The notes under the pieces are model-generated. The model saw only the letters and a program-made list of their open reading frames with translations. It was not told the DNA's origin and did no database searches. A stretch of 64,000 nucleotides of DNA from CAG-791 sp002392385 (GTDB taxonomy: Bacteria; Bacillota; Clostridia; Lachnospirales; Lachnospiraceae): NCBI GenBank assembly GCA_946616295.1, contig CAMOIU010000003.1:1-64000 (forward strand), written 5' to 3'. Within the stretch, counting starts at the first letter, position 1; the number at the start of each line of letters is the position of its first letter. Below are positions 17,741-26,253 of this stretch, in pieces. Both the position numbers and the translations under genes were made by a program.

Positions 17741-18403
17741 ATGAGCAGCAGAATCCTTCAGGAACTCGCGGATTCCTTTTTCAAGCTCCTGCTTCCGGGA
17801 ATCACCGTGACCATCCCCCTGACAGTCATTTCCTTCACCATAGGCCTCCTGATCGCCCTTGCGACGGCACTTGTGCAGATCGCGAAGATCCCGGTCCTGC
17901 GGCAGATCGCGAGATTCTATGTATGGATCATCCGCGGAACGCCGATGATCGTGCAGCTTTTCGTGGTCTATTTCGGTATGCCCTCGCTCGGCATCGTCCT
18001 GCCGGCTTTTCCCAGCGCTGTCATCGTATTCTCTCTCAGCGTCGGCGCCTACTGTTCCGAAACGGTACGGGCCGCGATCGAGTCGGTCCCGAAAGGACAG
18101 CTGGAAGCGGGGTACTGCGTCGGTCTTACCTTCTGGCAGACCATGTACCATGTGATCATTCCGCAGGCTCTCCGTACCGCGTTCCCGCCGCTCTCCAATT
18201 CCCTGATCGGCCTTGTCAAGGACACGTCCCTGGCCTACAGCATAGCAATCGTGGAGATCCTGGCGACGGCGCAGCGGATCGCGGCGAGGACCTATGATTA
18301 TTTCTGGCTGTACTGCGAGGCCGGATTGATCTATCTGCTCTTCTGTACAGTCCTGACCTATCTGCAGCGCTATTTCGAAAAACGCCTGGAAAGGAGACGG
18401 TGA
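17741..18403 (+). CDS. Amino-acid ABC transporter permease (cystine-type)
   Basis: A 220-residue HisM/TcyB-type permease with about five helices. The N-terminal LLLPGITVTIPLTVISFTIG region, the conserved IRGTPMIVQLF and the EAA loop (EAGYCVGLTFWQTMYHVIIPQALRTAFPPLSNS) are typical. It lies 8 bp after the binding protein and 3 bp before the ATPase gene, so it forms one importer with them. A single permease gene implies a homodimer. Confidence 0.93.
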   Translation: MSSRILQELADSFFKLLLPGITVTIPLTVISFTIGLLIALATALVQIAKIPVLRQIARFYVWIIRGTPMIVQLFVVYFGMPSLGIVLPAFPSAVIVFSLSVGAYCSETVRAAIESVPKGQLEAGYCVGLTFWQTMYHVIIPQALRTAFPPLSNSLIGLVKDTSLAYSIAIVEILATAQRIAARTYDYFWLYCEAGLIYLLFCTVLTYLQRYFEKRLERRR

Positions 18404-18406
18404 GCC

Positions 18407-19144
18407 ATGATAGAACTCAGACATATCGGTAAAAGCTTCGGCGGCACCGTGGTCCTCCGGGACATCTCCCTTCAGGTGGGAGACGGCGACGTCATCGCGC
18501 TGCTCGGTCCGAGCGGCTCTGGCAAAACGACTCTTCTCCGGTGCATAAGCTTCCTGACCCTCGCGGATCAGGGTGAGATCGTCTTCGACGGGGAGACCTA
18601 CAGGGCAGATCATATCTCCAGAAAAGATATCCTGCGCTACCGCAAGAAGATCGGTTTCGTGTTTCAGGACCACCAGTTATTTGCCAACAAAACGGCACTG
18701 GACAATGTCACTCTGGGCCTCACGGTGGGCCGGAAAATGAACCGGACGGAAGCCGTAAAAAAGGCCGAGCAGGCGCTCGACCGTGTCGGCATGCTCGACC
18801 GTAAGGACTTCTATCCGTCCGCGCTCTCCGGCGGCCAGCAGCAGAGAGTCTCGATTGCCAGAGCCATTGCCCTGAGCCCGGGGGTCATTCTGTTCGATGA
18901 ACCGACATCGGCACTTGACCCGGAGCTGACGGGCGAGGTGCTCGACGTCATGCGGCGTCTGGCGGAAGACGGTACGACGATGATCGTCGTGACGCATGAG
19001 ATGGAGTTCGCGAGGCGTGTCGCGACGAGGGTCGTTTTTATGGAGAATGGCCTGATTGTCGAGGAGGGCACGCCCGACGAGATTTTCAACCATCCGAAGC
19101 AGGCGAGGACGGCGGAGTTTATAAACGGAAGCACCTGGAAGTGA
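18407..19144 (+). CDS. Amino-acid ABC transporter ATP-binding protein (cystine-type)
   Basis: A 245-residue PAAT-family ATPase. Walker A is GPSGSGKTT (near 35-43), the Q-loop is VFQDHQLF, the signature is LSGGQQQRVSIARA, Walker B is VILFDEPTSALDPE and the switch is VVTHEM. AAAGGAG lies before the ATG. It ends the five-gene XRE-patB-importer run. No terminator hairpin is evident before the converging peptidase remnant. Confidence 0.95.
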   Translation: MIELRHIGKSFGGTVVLRDISLQVGDGDVIALLGPSGSGKTTLLRCISFLTLADQGEIVFDGETYRADHISRKDILRYRKKIGFVFQDHQLFANKTALDNVTLGLTVGRKMNRTEAVKKAEQALDRVGMLDRKDFYPSALSGGQQQRVSIARAIALSPGVILFDEPTSALDPELTGEVLDVMRRLAEDGTTMIVVTHEMEFARRVATRVVFMENGLIVEEGTPDEIFNHPKQARTAEFINGSTWK

Positions 19145-19155
19145 CAGACAGATTC

Positions 19156-19490
19156 TCACTTCAAGGCCAGCTGCAGGAACATCCCTGCCGCCGTCTCCAG
19201 AATCCGGTCATTAAAATCATACTCTCCGGTATGCAGCGCCGGCCATTGTTCTCCGTTGCCGATGTAGAACATGGCCCCGCTGCATTTTTTCAGGTAGTGT
19301 CCGAAGTCCTCGGAGGCTCTCCACAACTCCTTCATCTCCTCTTCGTTCTCTGCCCGCAGGGTCAGCTGCAGCTGTCCCTCTCCGTGAGCTCCAGATGCGT
19401 GTTTTCTCTCAGGAAGCGGATGAGGCGTCCCATAGTCGCCGTCTCGCGGCCGGACAGTTCCGGGTGGCGGTGGAGGAATGATCGTCCGGG
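19156..19490 (-). pseudogene. Remnant of an M20-family amidohydrolase/peptidase with large internal deletion
   Basis: Two pieces of one M20 zinc-amidohydrolase lie in different minus-strand frames. The N-terminal piece (about 19490-19370) reads FLHRHPELSGRE, the family's opening motif. The C-terminal piece (about 19383-19156) reads RASEDFGHYLKKCSGAMFYIGNG and HTGEYDFNDRILETA, the family's closing part. Most of the roughly 380-residue enzyme is gone and the junction near 19380 is frameshifted. It abuts the ATPase gene tail to tail and may be a decayed aminoacyl/cysteine-conjugate hydrolase of the sulfur amino-acid locus (inference). Confidence 0.75.
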
Positions 19491-19547
19491 AAAGCTTCTG
19501 TTGCTCCTGTTTTTGTGCTCGTTTCGGGTCATTTCTGTGAATATGCC

Positions 19548-19577
19548 ACATTTTTGGCGATTAAAAGGCAAAAATGT
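19548..19577. promoter_or_regulatory. Inverted repeat upstream of the sigma-54 activator gene
   Basis: Perfect 9-bp arms ACATTTTTG (19548-19556) and CAAAAATGT (19569-19577) are separated by 12 bp, followed by a TATACT -10-like hexamer at 19589-19594. It is about 90 bp before the activator start and could be its autoregulatory operator. Confidence 0.5.
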
Positions 19578-19666
19578 CCTGTATGTGTTATACTTTTGTC
19601 ATCGCGTGGTCGTCTTGTATCCGCCATTTTATGCGCGATGAAATCTATAAGGAGGATGTAGCTTTT

Positions 19667-21706
19667 ATGGATCCTGCTGTTCTCGAAAACTGGAAAAGTC
19701 ATCACTCAGGCCTTCCCGGCAATGATCTGTCGCCGGAGCTTTCCACCTACTGGGACCTGTCCCGGGAGGCCGGTGTGGATCCGGATCTGGCAAGGCCGGC
19801 AATGGATCTGACCCTTCCCTTCGCCGAGCGCAAGAAAAATTCACGCATGCTCTATGCTTATATCAGCAGAGTCATGTACCAGAGCCTCCGGTATTACCGC
19901 GATACCCCGCAGCTCGGTTTCGCCCTGTTCAATAAAGAGGGGATCCTCCTGAAGCTTTTTGGCGGAGAGGCCTTCATGGAATACGCCGAGGCGCGCGGAA
20001 TCGTTCCCCTGTCGCGATGGGATATCCCGCATCTGGGCGCGAACGCCGTCTCTGTGGGCCTTCTGTCCGAGCGACCGGTCGCCATGGAAGGGGCTGACAA
20101 CTACTGCCGGATGCTGGTGGATACCGCCATGTATTTCTCTCCTGTTACCGTGGACAAAAGCGGCGCCTCCAAAGTGATCGGCGGGCTGGCCGTGATCGTC
20201 CCCTATGAGTACAGGCGTCCGGATCTTCTGGGAACAGCCGTGCTGGCAACCAACGATGCCAACGTGCACATGTATATGTCCATGTCCCTGCATCACATGT
20301 ATGAATTCGAGCCCCGCGGTCTGCTGATCGTGGACGAGAGCTGGAAGACTGGCAAGCTGTCCGTCACATATTTCAACAACACTCTTCGCAAGCTCTTCCA
20401 CCTGGGGGAGGAAAACCTGTCCTTCACCCCTGTGGAAGGTCTCTTCGATCCTCCGCCGGAGAACCCGGAGCTGTGGGAGATCCTGCATGAAAGGCGGCGC
20501 GTGGAGAACATCCAGCTCCGGCTGCGTGTCCGCGGACATCTTCTGGATTATACCGTTTCCACTGACCCCTTCAGCGATCCCGGCATCTGCATCCAGGGGA
20601 TCCGCATCTATATCACCAGCCTGGAACAGACCGCGGCGCATGTCTCGAAGCAGATCGGCAATAACATGCTCCTCTCCTTCAACGACATCATCGGCACGAG
20701 CCCGGGCATCATCAGCGCCAAAAACAAAGCCCGCCGTTATGCGCAGAGCGACAGCAACGTGCTGATCCTGGGCGAGAGCGGCGTCGGCAAGGACATCTTT
20801 GCCCAGGCCATCCACGCGGAGAGCGCCCGCTGCGACAAGCCTTTTGTCTCCGTCAACTGCGGTGCCCTCCCCCGGGAACTCATCGCGAGCGAGCTGTTCG
20901 GCTATGACCAGGGTGCCTTCACCGGTGCCAGAAAGGGCGGCCACATCGGCAAATTCGAGCTGGCCAACGGCGGTACCATCTTCCTGGACGAGATCGGGGA
21001 CATGCCCCTGGACCTGCAGGTCATGCTTCTGCAGGTGATCGAGAAAAAGAGCTTCACCCGGGTGGGCGGCAAACAGACCATCAACGTGGACGTCAAGATC
21101 ATCAGCGCCACCAACGCCAACCTGCACGAGCGAATTCGGCAGGGCAAGTTCCGGCTGGATCTCTACTACCGCCTGAGCGTGCTGCGTCTGCAGCTGCCGC
21201 CGCTGCGGGAGCGCGGAAATGACGTGACGCTTCTCTCGAAGTATTTTCTCTGGAAGCTGTTTGAGAGAGGGACGGTCACCCACCCGGTGTCCCTGTCCCC
21301 GGAAGCCGTGGAATATCTCAAGACGCTGTCCTGGCCCGGCAATGTCCGGGAGCTGCAGAACATTATGGAAGGGGTCGTACAGACGCTGCCGGTCGATACC
21401 GTGCAGCCCCGGCACATCATGTACTACATAGGAGCCATCGATGACCTCAATGACCCCCAGGCGCTTCGTACGGAGCGGATGCTGGCAGAAGGTACTCCTG
21501 CGGGACCCGCAGAACCATCTGCGGAAGGCGGCGAGAAGGCGGAGGACCCGCAGGAGGAGCTCCTCCTCTCCAACCGCGGCAGGCTCACGGTCCAGGACCT
21601 CAAAGAAGCCCTCCTGCGCAACCACTACCGCCGCGAGGACACCGCCCGCGAACTGGACATCTCCCGCAAGACGCTCTATCGCTGGATGAAGAAATATAAC
21701 CTGTAA
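19667..21706 (+). CDS. Sigma-54-dependent transcriptional activator (AcoR/NtrC-like)
   Basis: About 679 residues. A long N-terminal sensory region (about 1-340, AcoR-like GAF/PAS arrangement, no receiver) leads to a sigma-54 AAA+ domain. Walker A GESGVGKD is near 369, GAFTGA near 415 (required for sigma-54 contact) and Walker B TIFLDEIGD near 437. A Fis-type helix-turn-helix sits at the end (EDTARELDISRKTLYRWMKKYNL). ATG 19667 was chosen for AGGAGG 11 nt upstream; a longer frame starting at 19574 lacks one. It converges on the acyl-CoA cluster whose first gene has a -24/-12 promoter, so it very probably activates that cluster in response to a small organic effector. Confidence 0.93.
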   Translation: MDPAVLENWKSHHSGLPGNDLSPELSTYWDLSREAGVDPDLARPAMDLTLPFAERKKNSRMLYAYISRVMYQSLRYYRDTPQLGFALFNKEGILLKLFGGEAFMEYAEARGIVPLSRWDIPHLGANAVSVGLLSERPVAMEGADNYCRMLVDTAMYFSPVTVDKSGASKVIGGLAVIVPYEYRRPDLLGTAVLATNDANVHMYMSMSLHHMYEFEPRGLLIVDESWKTGKLSVTYFNNTLRKLFHLGEENLSFTPVEGLFDPPPENPELWEILHERRRVENIQLRLRVRGHLLDYTVSTDPFSDPGICIQGIRIYITSLEQTAAHVSKQIGNNMLLSFNDIIGTSPGIISAKNKARRYAQSDSNVLILGESGVGKDIFAQAIHAESARCDKPFVSVNCGALPRELIASELFGYDQGAFTGARKGGHIGKFELANGGTIFLDEIGDMPLDLQVMLLQVIEKKSFTRVGGKQTINVDVKIISATNANLHERIRQGKFRLDLYYRLSVLRLQLPPLRERGNDVTLLSKYFLWKLFERGTVTHPVSLSPEAVEYLKTLSWPGNVRELQNIMEGVVQTLPVDTVQPRHIMYYIGAIDDLNDPQALRTERMLAEGTPAGPAEPSAEGGEKAEDPQEELLLSNRGRLTVQDLKEALLRNHYRREDTARELDISRKTLYRWMKKYNL

Positions 21707-21741
21707 GCCGTCAGCTGTCAGTTATCAGGATCCCTGCAGAA

Positions 21742-21773
21742 ACAAGGGGCGCCGCAAATGCGGCGCCCCTTGT
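21742..21773. terminator. Bidirectional terminator between activator and CoA-transferase
   Basis: A perfect 14-bp stem (ACAAGGGGCGCCGC and its complement) with a 4-nt loop sits between the convergent genes. The minus-strand side continues TTGTTTC; the plus side lacks a clear T run. Confidence 0.7.
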
Positions 21774-21816
21774 CGGTCACGGGATCTGTTTACTGGATCT
21801 GTTTGCTGCAGGTCCT

Positions 21817-23028
21817 TCACGCGTGCTGCACGACCGTGCCGGCAGCTTCCAGATGGACAATGTCCTCCTCGCTGAAGCCAAACTGGCGCAGGATCTCCTC
21901 GGACTGCTCGCCCAGCAGCGGTGCGTTGCGGTGCGGCGTCGGCTCATTGCGGCCGAACTTCACGGGCGTGGAGACCACGAGATCCGTCTCTCCTCTGCGG
22001 TCCGTGAAATTATAGACGTATCCGTTGGCCCGCGCCTGCTCGTCCCCCGCCACGTCTGCGAAGTGCGCGATCTTGGTGTGCACGATGTCTGCCTCCGTCA
22101 GCAGACGGTCCACTTTCTCCCAGGGCTGGCCGGCGAACCAGGCATCGAAGATGGCGATCAGTTCCGGCTTGTTCTTCTGCGCAGCGCCCAGCGTGCTGAA
22201 GCGCGGATCCTCCGCCAGCTCCGGGCGGCCGATCATCTCGCAGAGCAGCGGGAACTTGCCGGCGTAGTCCATGACCGCGCAGAAGAACCACTCGTCGCTG
22301 CAGCGGTAGGAGTTGATGAAGGGGGACATGGCCTGTTTTCGCGTCTTCGGGAACTTGTCCCCGTGCTGCGTGGACTGGACCAGACTGCCCGCGGTCCAGA
22401 TGGCGTGCCCATAGAGGGAGTTCATGACCTTCTGGCCCTTGCCGGTCTTCTCCTGCTGATAGAGGCAGGCCGCCATGGCGCCCGCCAGCATCGCGCCGGC
22501 GCTGAAGTCGCCCACGCCGAAAGGTGCGGTATTGGGCAGGGAATCCTTCTCGGTGAAGTCGATCAGGAGGCCCGACTTGGCCCAGTACGAGACCACGTCG
22601 AAGCCTGGCGCGCCGGCCAGAGGCCCGTCCGTCCCGTAGCCGCTGAGGTGGCCCCAGATGATGTGGGGATGGCGCTTCGACACGGATTCATAGTCCAGGC
22701 CGAACTTGTTGAGGGCTTTCATCCGGAAGTTGCTGAAGAAGATGTTGGCGCCTGCCAGCATCTTCTCCATGACTTCCCGGCCTTCCTCCGTCTTCATGTC
22801 GAGGACGATGGACCGCTTGTTGCCGCTGAGCATCTCAAAGTGGATGTTGCTCTCCTCCGTACAGGGGAGGTTCAGCTGCAGGCCGGAATTGCGGGCGACA
22901 TCGCCGGTGGGTGTCTCCACCTTGATCACGTCCGCGCCCCAGTCCGCGAGGACCTTGCCGACCGCGCATCCCGCGCCGTGGATGGCGAATTCGATAACGA
23001 CGACTCCTTTTAAGGGCATATCTGTCAT
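21817..23028 (-). CDS. Family III CoA-transferase (CaiB/BaiF; HadA/FldA-like), copy 1
   Basis: A 403-residue family III CoA-transferase that would move CoA between an acyl-CoA donor and a free acid. The Rossmann-like N-terminus has VLADWGADVIKVETPTGD. The group motif NKRSIVLDMKTEEGREVMEKML and the catalytic Asp in FGVGDFSAGAMLAGAMAA (near 170) are intact. The sequence resembles 2-hydroxyacyl or aryl-lactate CoA-transferases (HadA, FldA) more than CaiB, but the substrate is not readable. Closest in-window relative: the 412-residue enzyme at 26254. It is the last gene of the cluster. Confidence 0.92.
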   Translation of the reverse strand: MTDMPLKGVVVIEFAIHGAGCAVGKVLADWGADVIKVETPTGDVARNSGLQLNLPCTEESNIHFEMLSGNKRSIVLDMKTEEGREVMEKMLAGANIFFSNFRMKALNKFGLDYESVSKRHPHIIWGHLSGYGTDGPLAGAPGFDVVSYWAKSGLLIDFTEKDSLPNTAPFGVGDFSAGAMLAGAMAACLYQQEKTGKGQKVMNSLYGHAIWTAGSLVQSTQHGDKFPKTRKQAMSPFINSYRCSDEWFFCAVMDYAGKFPLLCEMIGRPELAEDPRFSTLGAAQKNKPELIAIFDAWFAGQPWEKVDRLLTEADIVHTKIAHFADVAGDEQARANGYVYNFTDRRGETDLVVSTPVKFGRNEPTPHRNAPLLGEQSEEILRQFGFSEEDIVHLEAAGTVVQHA

Positions 23029-23077
23029 ATGTGTCTCCGTTCCGCCGCCGGCTCTCCGGCGGCTGTATTTGACTGTT

Positions 23078-23737
23078 TCAGGTATCTGCTTCCTCCTGTC
23101 CGTCCCCGGTAAAAGCGCGCTCGGCAGCCTGCACCGGCTTCATCACCAGTTTGACCACCGTGCCCACCAGGACAGCTGCGGCGATCGTCCCCTCCCGCAC
23201 GCCCTCCAGTCGATGGAGGAACAGCAGGGAGATCAGGATCGCGCCGGCCACCAGGCTGCAGTCGATGGCGATCTTGACGTTGCCGGGCTTCACGGGATAC
23301 TTGCTGCAGATAGCCAGGTTCAGGCCCTCCGCCGGCATGGTCATGACGGCGACAACGATCTCTCCCGCAACGCCGATCCCCAGGGTCACGACCCCCAGGA
23401 GGCACAGCAGCCACTGTTGCAGGTAGTTCTGGTAGCCCATACCCTGTGTTGCCCACAGTGCGAAGTCCTGCAGCCATCCAAAGACCACGACCATCGGGAT
23501 CTGCAGCAGCTGGTATAGCTTGAAATCCTTTTTCAGCACCAACACCTGCAGCAGGATCAGGGAACCGTTGACCAGCATCGAAGCGACGCCCACAGAGAGA
23601 GGTGTGAACAAGCTCAGGACATAAGGGATGCTGCTGATCGGCGAGATCCCCAGATTGCCGCGGATCGAAAATGCCACACCGAAAGTGATGATCGCCAGGC
23701 TGATGAACAGAAAGACTGTTTTTTTAATCCATTTCAC
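23078..23737 (-). CDS. YczE/YitT-like integral membrane protein
   Basis: About 219 residues and five hydrophobic helices, with the YczE-type opening (KKTVFLFISLAIITFGVAFSIRGNLGISPISSIPYVLS) and the central FGWLQDFALW. The start is taken as GTG 23737 because AGAGG lies 7 nt before it. A TTG further upstream would overlap the MaoC gene and has no ribosome site. Family role is unknown, possibly membrane transport. It sits between a MaoC gene and a CoA-transferase gene. Confidence 0.8.
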   Translation of the reverse strand: MKWIKKTVFLFISLAIITFGVAFSIRGNLGISPISSIPYVLSLFTPLSVGVASMLVNGSLILLQVLVLKKDFKLYQLLQIPMVVVFGWLQDFALWATQGMGYQNYLQQWLLCLLGVVTLGIGVAGEIVVAVMTMPAEGLNLAICSKYPVKPGNVKIAIDCSLVAGAILISLLFLHRLEGVREGTIAAAVLVGTVVKLVMKPVQAAERAFTGDGQEEADT

Positions 23738-23747
23738 GCATTTTCCT

Positions 23748-24644
23748 CTATTCTCTGTATTCAAACAGTCCGTTGATCAGAAGCGGACGGTCCGTATCCG
23801 TGTCAGTCAGCCGGAAGGCGACCTTTCCCTCTGCGATCTTCCAGCCTTCGAATCGGATATGGCTGTTGGGATATGTGGGATTGCGGATGCTCGTGAACAT
23901 GTGCGTCATGCGGAAGCCCTCTCCGGGTATGAAGCCCTCGATTGCCATACGGGCGGCGTAGCCGAAGACCACCTGGCCATGTATGACGACATCCTTCATT
24001 CCGATTCTTCTGCAGTATTCTCCGTCGCTGTGCACAGGGATCGACGTCCCAGTCGCCGCACCGTAGATCACCTGGTTCATCTCCGGGATCCACTCGTCCT
24101 TTACGTAATCCGGGACTCTGTCGGGGATCAGGGACACCGGTTTGGGAGGCTTCTCCCCGCCGAAGCCGCCGCCCGCGAAGACGACCGTCGTGCTGACGAG
24201 CTTGCCAAGCGGCCGGCATGCCTCATCGTAGATCGGCTGGTCCACCGCGCAGAGGATGCCCTTCCCGGGGCCTCTGTCATAGATCTTATTGATCTCGTTA
24301 TGCCAGATAAACGTGCCCTTCAGCGGATCAAAAGGACGGTACAGGAAAAACTCCTGTGAGAAATCCATCCCTTCCGCATCTCCCAGTGACTCCTGTACCA
24401 GCATGCTGGGGTGATTCAAAGTCCAGGACCGCGGCTGGTGATAACCGCAGAAACTCGGCTCTACGGCGAAAGTAGGGATCGCCTGGAAATCATCGCTCTT
24501 CTCCCATACATACTGCAGCTCATCCTTGCCGGCGCCGACCGCAACAGCATATAGAACGACGTCCCGGTAGTTGTACTCGACCGATTTGTCGTGGTCTCTG
24601 TATCCGATCCAGTCCTCGGGAGTCCTGTAATTCTTCAGATTCAT
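23748..24644 (-). CDS. MaoC/hydratase-2-like double hot-dog protein with altered active site
   Basis: A 298-residue two-hot-dog protein of the (R)-2-enoyl-CoA hydratase 2 (MFE-2) group. The N-terminal half has YNYRDVVLYAVAVGAGKDEL and FQAIPTFAVEPSF. The C-terminal half should carry the hydratase-2 motif G-D-x-N-P-x-H-x-D but reads GTSIPVHSD, so the catalytic Asp is Thr200 and the Asn is Ile202. Only His205 remains. Its paralogue at 30528 keeps the Asp and Asn. It may be a non-hydratase CoA-binding subunit, a modified hydratase, or partner to another protein. GGAGGG precedes the ATG. It lies downstream of a terminator, so a separate promoter or read-through is needed. Confidence 0.88.
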   Translation of the reverse strand: MNLKNYRTPEDWIGYRDHDKSVEYNYRDVVLYAVAVGAGKDELQYVWEKSDDFQAIPTFAVEPSFCGYHQPRSWTLNHPSMLVQESLGDAEGMDFSQEFFLYRPFDPLKGTFIWHNEINKIYDRGPGKGILCAVDQPIYDEACRPLGKLVSTTVVFAGGGFGGEKPPKPVSLIPDRVPDYVKDEWIPEMNQVIYGAATGTSIPVHSDGEYCRRIGMKDVVIHGQVVFGYAARMAIEGFIPGEGFRMTHMFTSIRNPTYPNSHIRFEGWKIAEGKVAFRLTDTDTDRPLLINGLFEYRE

Positions 24645-24712
24645 CTTCGCCCTCCTTCAAAAAATCATTACAATTACAACAGGATGGCTTCGCAGGAAGA
24701 AGCCTTTTTTTG

Positions 24713-24746
24713 AAAAAGGGCTCCCGGCAAGTGCGGGGGCCCTTTT
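24713..24746 (-). terminator. Terminator after the second GntP permease gene
   Basis: On the minus strand a 9-bp GC-rich stem (GGGCCCCCG pairing with CGGGAGCCC, 7-nt loop) is followed by TTTTT. A second hairpin lies just beyond it (about 24683-24705). It would split the acyl-CoA cluster into two transcripts unless read through. Confidence 0.75.
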
Positions 24747-24807
24747 GGTGCCGGATCAGATCACTGCCCCGGTTGTTTTCGGATGGTCACAAAGCCCGGT
24801 CACAGCC

Positions 24808-26127
24808 TTACGGCAGATTCGGGAACAGCGTAAACAGGATGATGGATACAGCCGTCGCAATAAGAGGCGTGACGACGGTCAGCCAGAAGACCGGCATGTA
24901 GGCATCCTTGTGGGTCTCGCCGCAGACACCGTTGATCACGGTGACGACGAATCCGTTGTGCGGCAGGGAATCCAGACCGCAGGATGCGACCATCATCATA
25001 CGGTGCAGGACGTTGATGTTGATGCCCAGTCCGTCAACGAAGATGGGTTTCAGGATCGGAGCGGCGATGCCCAGACCGCCGGAGCCACTGCCGCAGATAC
25101 CGGCAATAATGGTGGTTGCCAGTGCCACTGCTACGAGCGGCGGGCCGGGGATGTTCTCAATGGCAGAGCACAGCACCGGGAAGCCGCTGGCCGCCTTGAC
25201 AACGCTGCCGAAACCGACGACTGCCGAGGTATTGGCAGCTGCTGTGACGGCATTGCGAATGCCGTTCGCAAGCAGATCCATGACCGGTGTCGGATCGGTC
25301 TTATACTTTCTGAGCACGATGTAGGCAAGGACGGAGCCCAGGAACACGCCGAAGGGGGTAGGGATGATCTGTGCTCCGCCGACCTTGATGTTGATCAGGA
25401 TCAGAGTAAGTGCCAAAGGCGCCAGTGCCAGCCAGCCGTTGGGGCAGACCGCGTCGTCATCGAATTTGTCGGTGGGCTTTGCGACGAAATGTTCACCGGC
25501 CGCCTGTGCCCTCTTGACCATGACCGTCAGCATGAAGACGCCTACGACCAGCGTGACGATGGTGGCGACAAAGCCGACCACGGCACCGGCCATCAGGGTC
25601 GTTCCCAGTGCATTCTGCAGGACCACGTTTCCGACCTGCGGGTTGCCGGGGCCGATAGCGGAGAAGGTGCAGCACGCGAAGACGATGGCACCGGGGATAA
25701 ATCTTCTCGGGATATCCGCCTCACGGTAGATCTCCAGAGCGATCGGGAAAACTGCGAAGCAGACCACGAAACCGGCGATGCCGCCGTAGGTCAGGATACC
25801 GATGGCCAGCGGAACGGCCACGATCGCCGCCTGCTTGCCCAGGCCGTTGATGATCATGCGGGCGATCGCCTTGGCGCCGTTGGTCTTCTCATAGACCTGG
25901 CCCATGATAGCGCCTGCCACGAATATCAGGAAGTTGCCGCCAAAGAAGCCTGTGAAACCGCCCATGTAGTTGGTCTGCAGTGCTTCGTAGAGCGGAATGC
26001 CGCCGGTAACAGCGACGATCAGCGAACTCACGATGGCAGCGATGAAAATGTTCACGCCCTTCATGACCATGAAGGACAGAGCTGCCAGGGCAACGATCAT
26101 TCCAATAATACTTAAAATGTCAGACAT
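24808..26127 (-). CDS. GntP-family organic acid permease, copy 2
   Basis: A 439-residue, 12-helix-type transporter of the GntP gluconate:H+ symporter/ion transporter superfamily. Hallmarks are GGFTGFFGGNFLIFVAGAIMG, GGIAGFVVCFAVFPIALEIYREADIPRR near 120-150 and GICGSGSGGLGIAAPILKPIF. ATG 26127 (GGAGAGGGAAC upstream) fits family length better than an in-frame start 105 bp earlier. It probably imports the acid activated by the CoA-transferases. It is a clear paralogue of the permease at 31437. Confidence 0.88.
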   Translation of the reverse strand: MSDILSIIGMIVALAALSFMVMKGVNIFIAAIVSSLIVAVTGGIPLYEALQTNYMGGFTGFFGGNFLIFVAGAIMGQVYEKTNGAKAIARMIINGLGKQAAIVAVPLAIGILTYGGIAGFVVCFAVFPIALEIYREADIPRRFIPGAIVFACCTFSAIGPGNPQVGNVVLQNALGTTLMAGAVVGFVATIVTLVVGVFMLTVMVKRAQAAGEHFVAKPTDKFDDDAVCPNGWLALAPLALTLILINIKVGGAQIIPTPFGVFLGSVLAYIVLRKYKTDPTPVMDLLANGIRNAVTAAANTSAVVGFGSVVKAASGFPVLCSAIENIPGPPLVAVALATTIIAGICGSGSGGLGIAAPILKPIFVDGLGININVLHRMMMVASCGLDSLPHNGFVVTVINGVCGETHKDAYMPVFWLTVVTPLIATAVSIILFTLFPNLP

Positions 26128-26205
26128 AGTTCCCTCTCCATTCCGGAAAGTGGTTGGTAGCCGCTCTCCTGATAAAAACTGTCTCTCCCCTCTTAACGAT
26201 CCGCA

Positions 26206-26232
26206 GTGCGCGGCGCGGCATGCGCCGCGCAC
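26206..26232. other. Intercistronic GC-rich hairpin
   Basis: An 11-bp perfect stem GTGCGCGGCGC/GCGCCGCGCAC with a 5-nt loop lies between the CoA-transferase gene and the GntP gene. No U tract follows on either strand, so it is not a standard terminator and may be a processing or stability element. Confidence 0.6.
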
Positions 26233-26253
26233 CCGGACCGGTCACGTTTTTGA

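Noticed and set aside
19567..19666. Longer start of the sigma-54 activator at 19574
   Set aside because: The extra 31 residues lack a ribosome site and overlap the promoter-like TATACT and inverted repeat; AGGAGG supports 19667.
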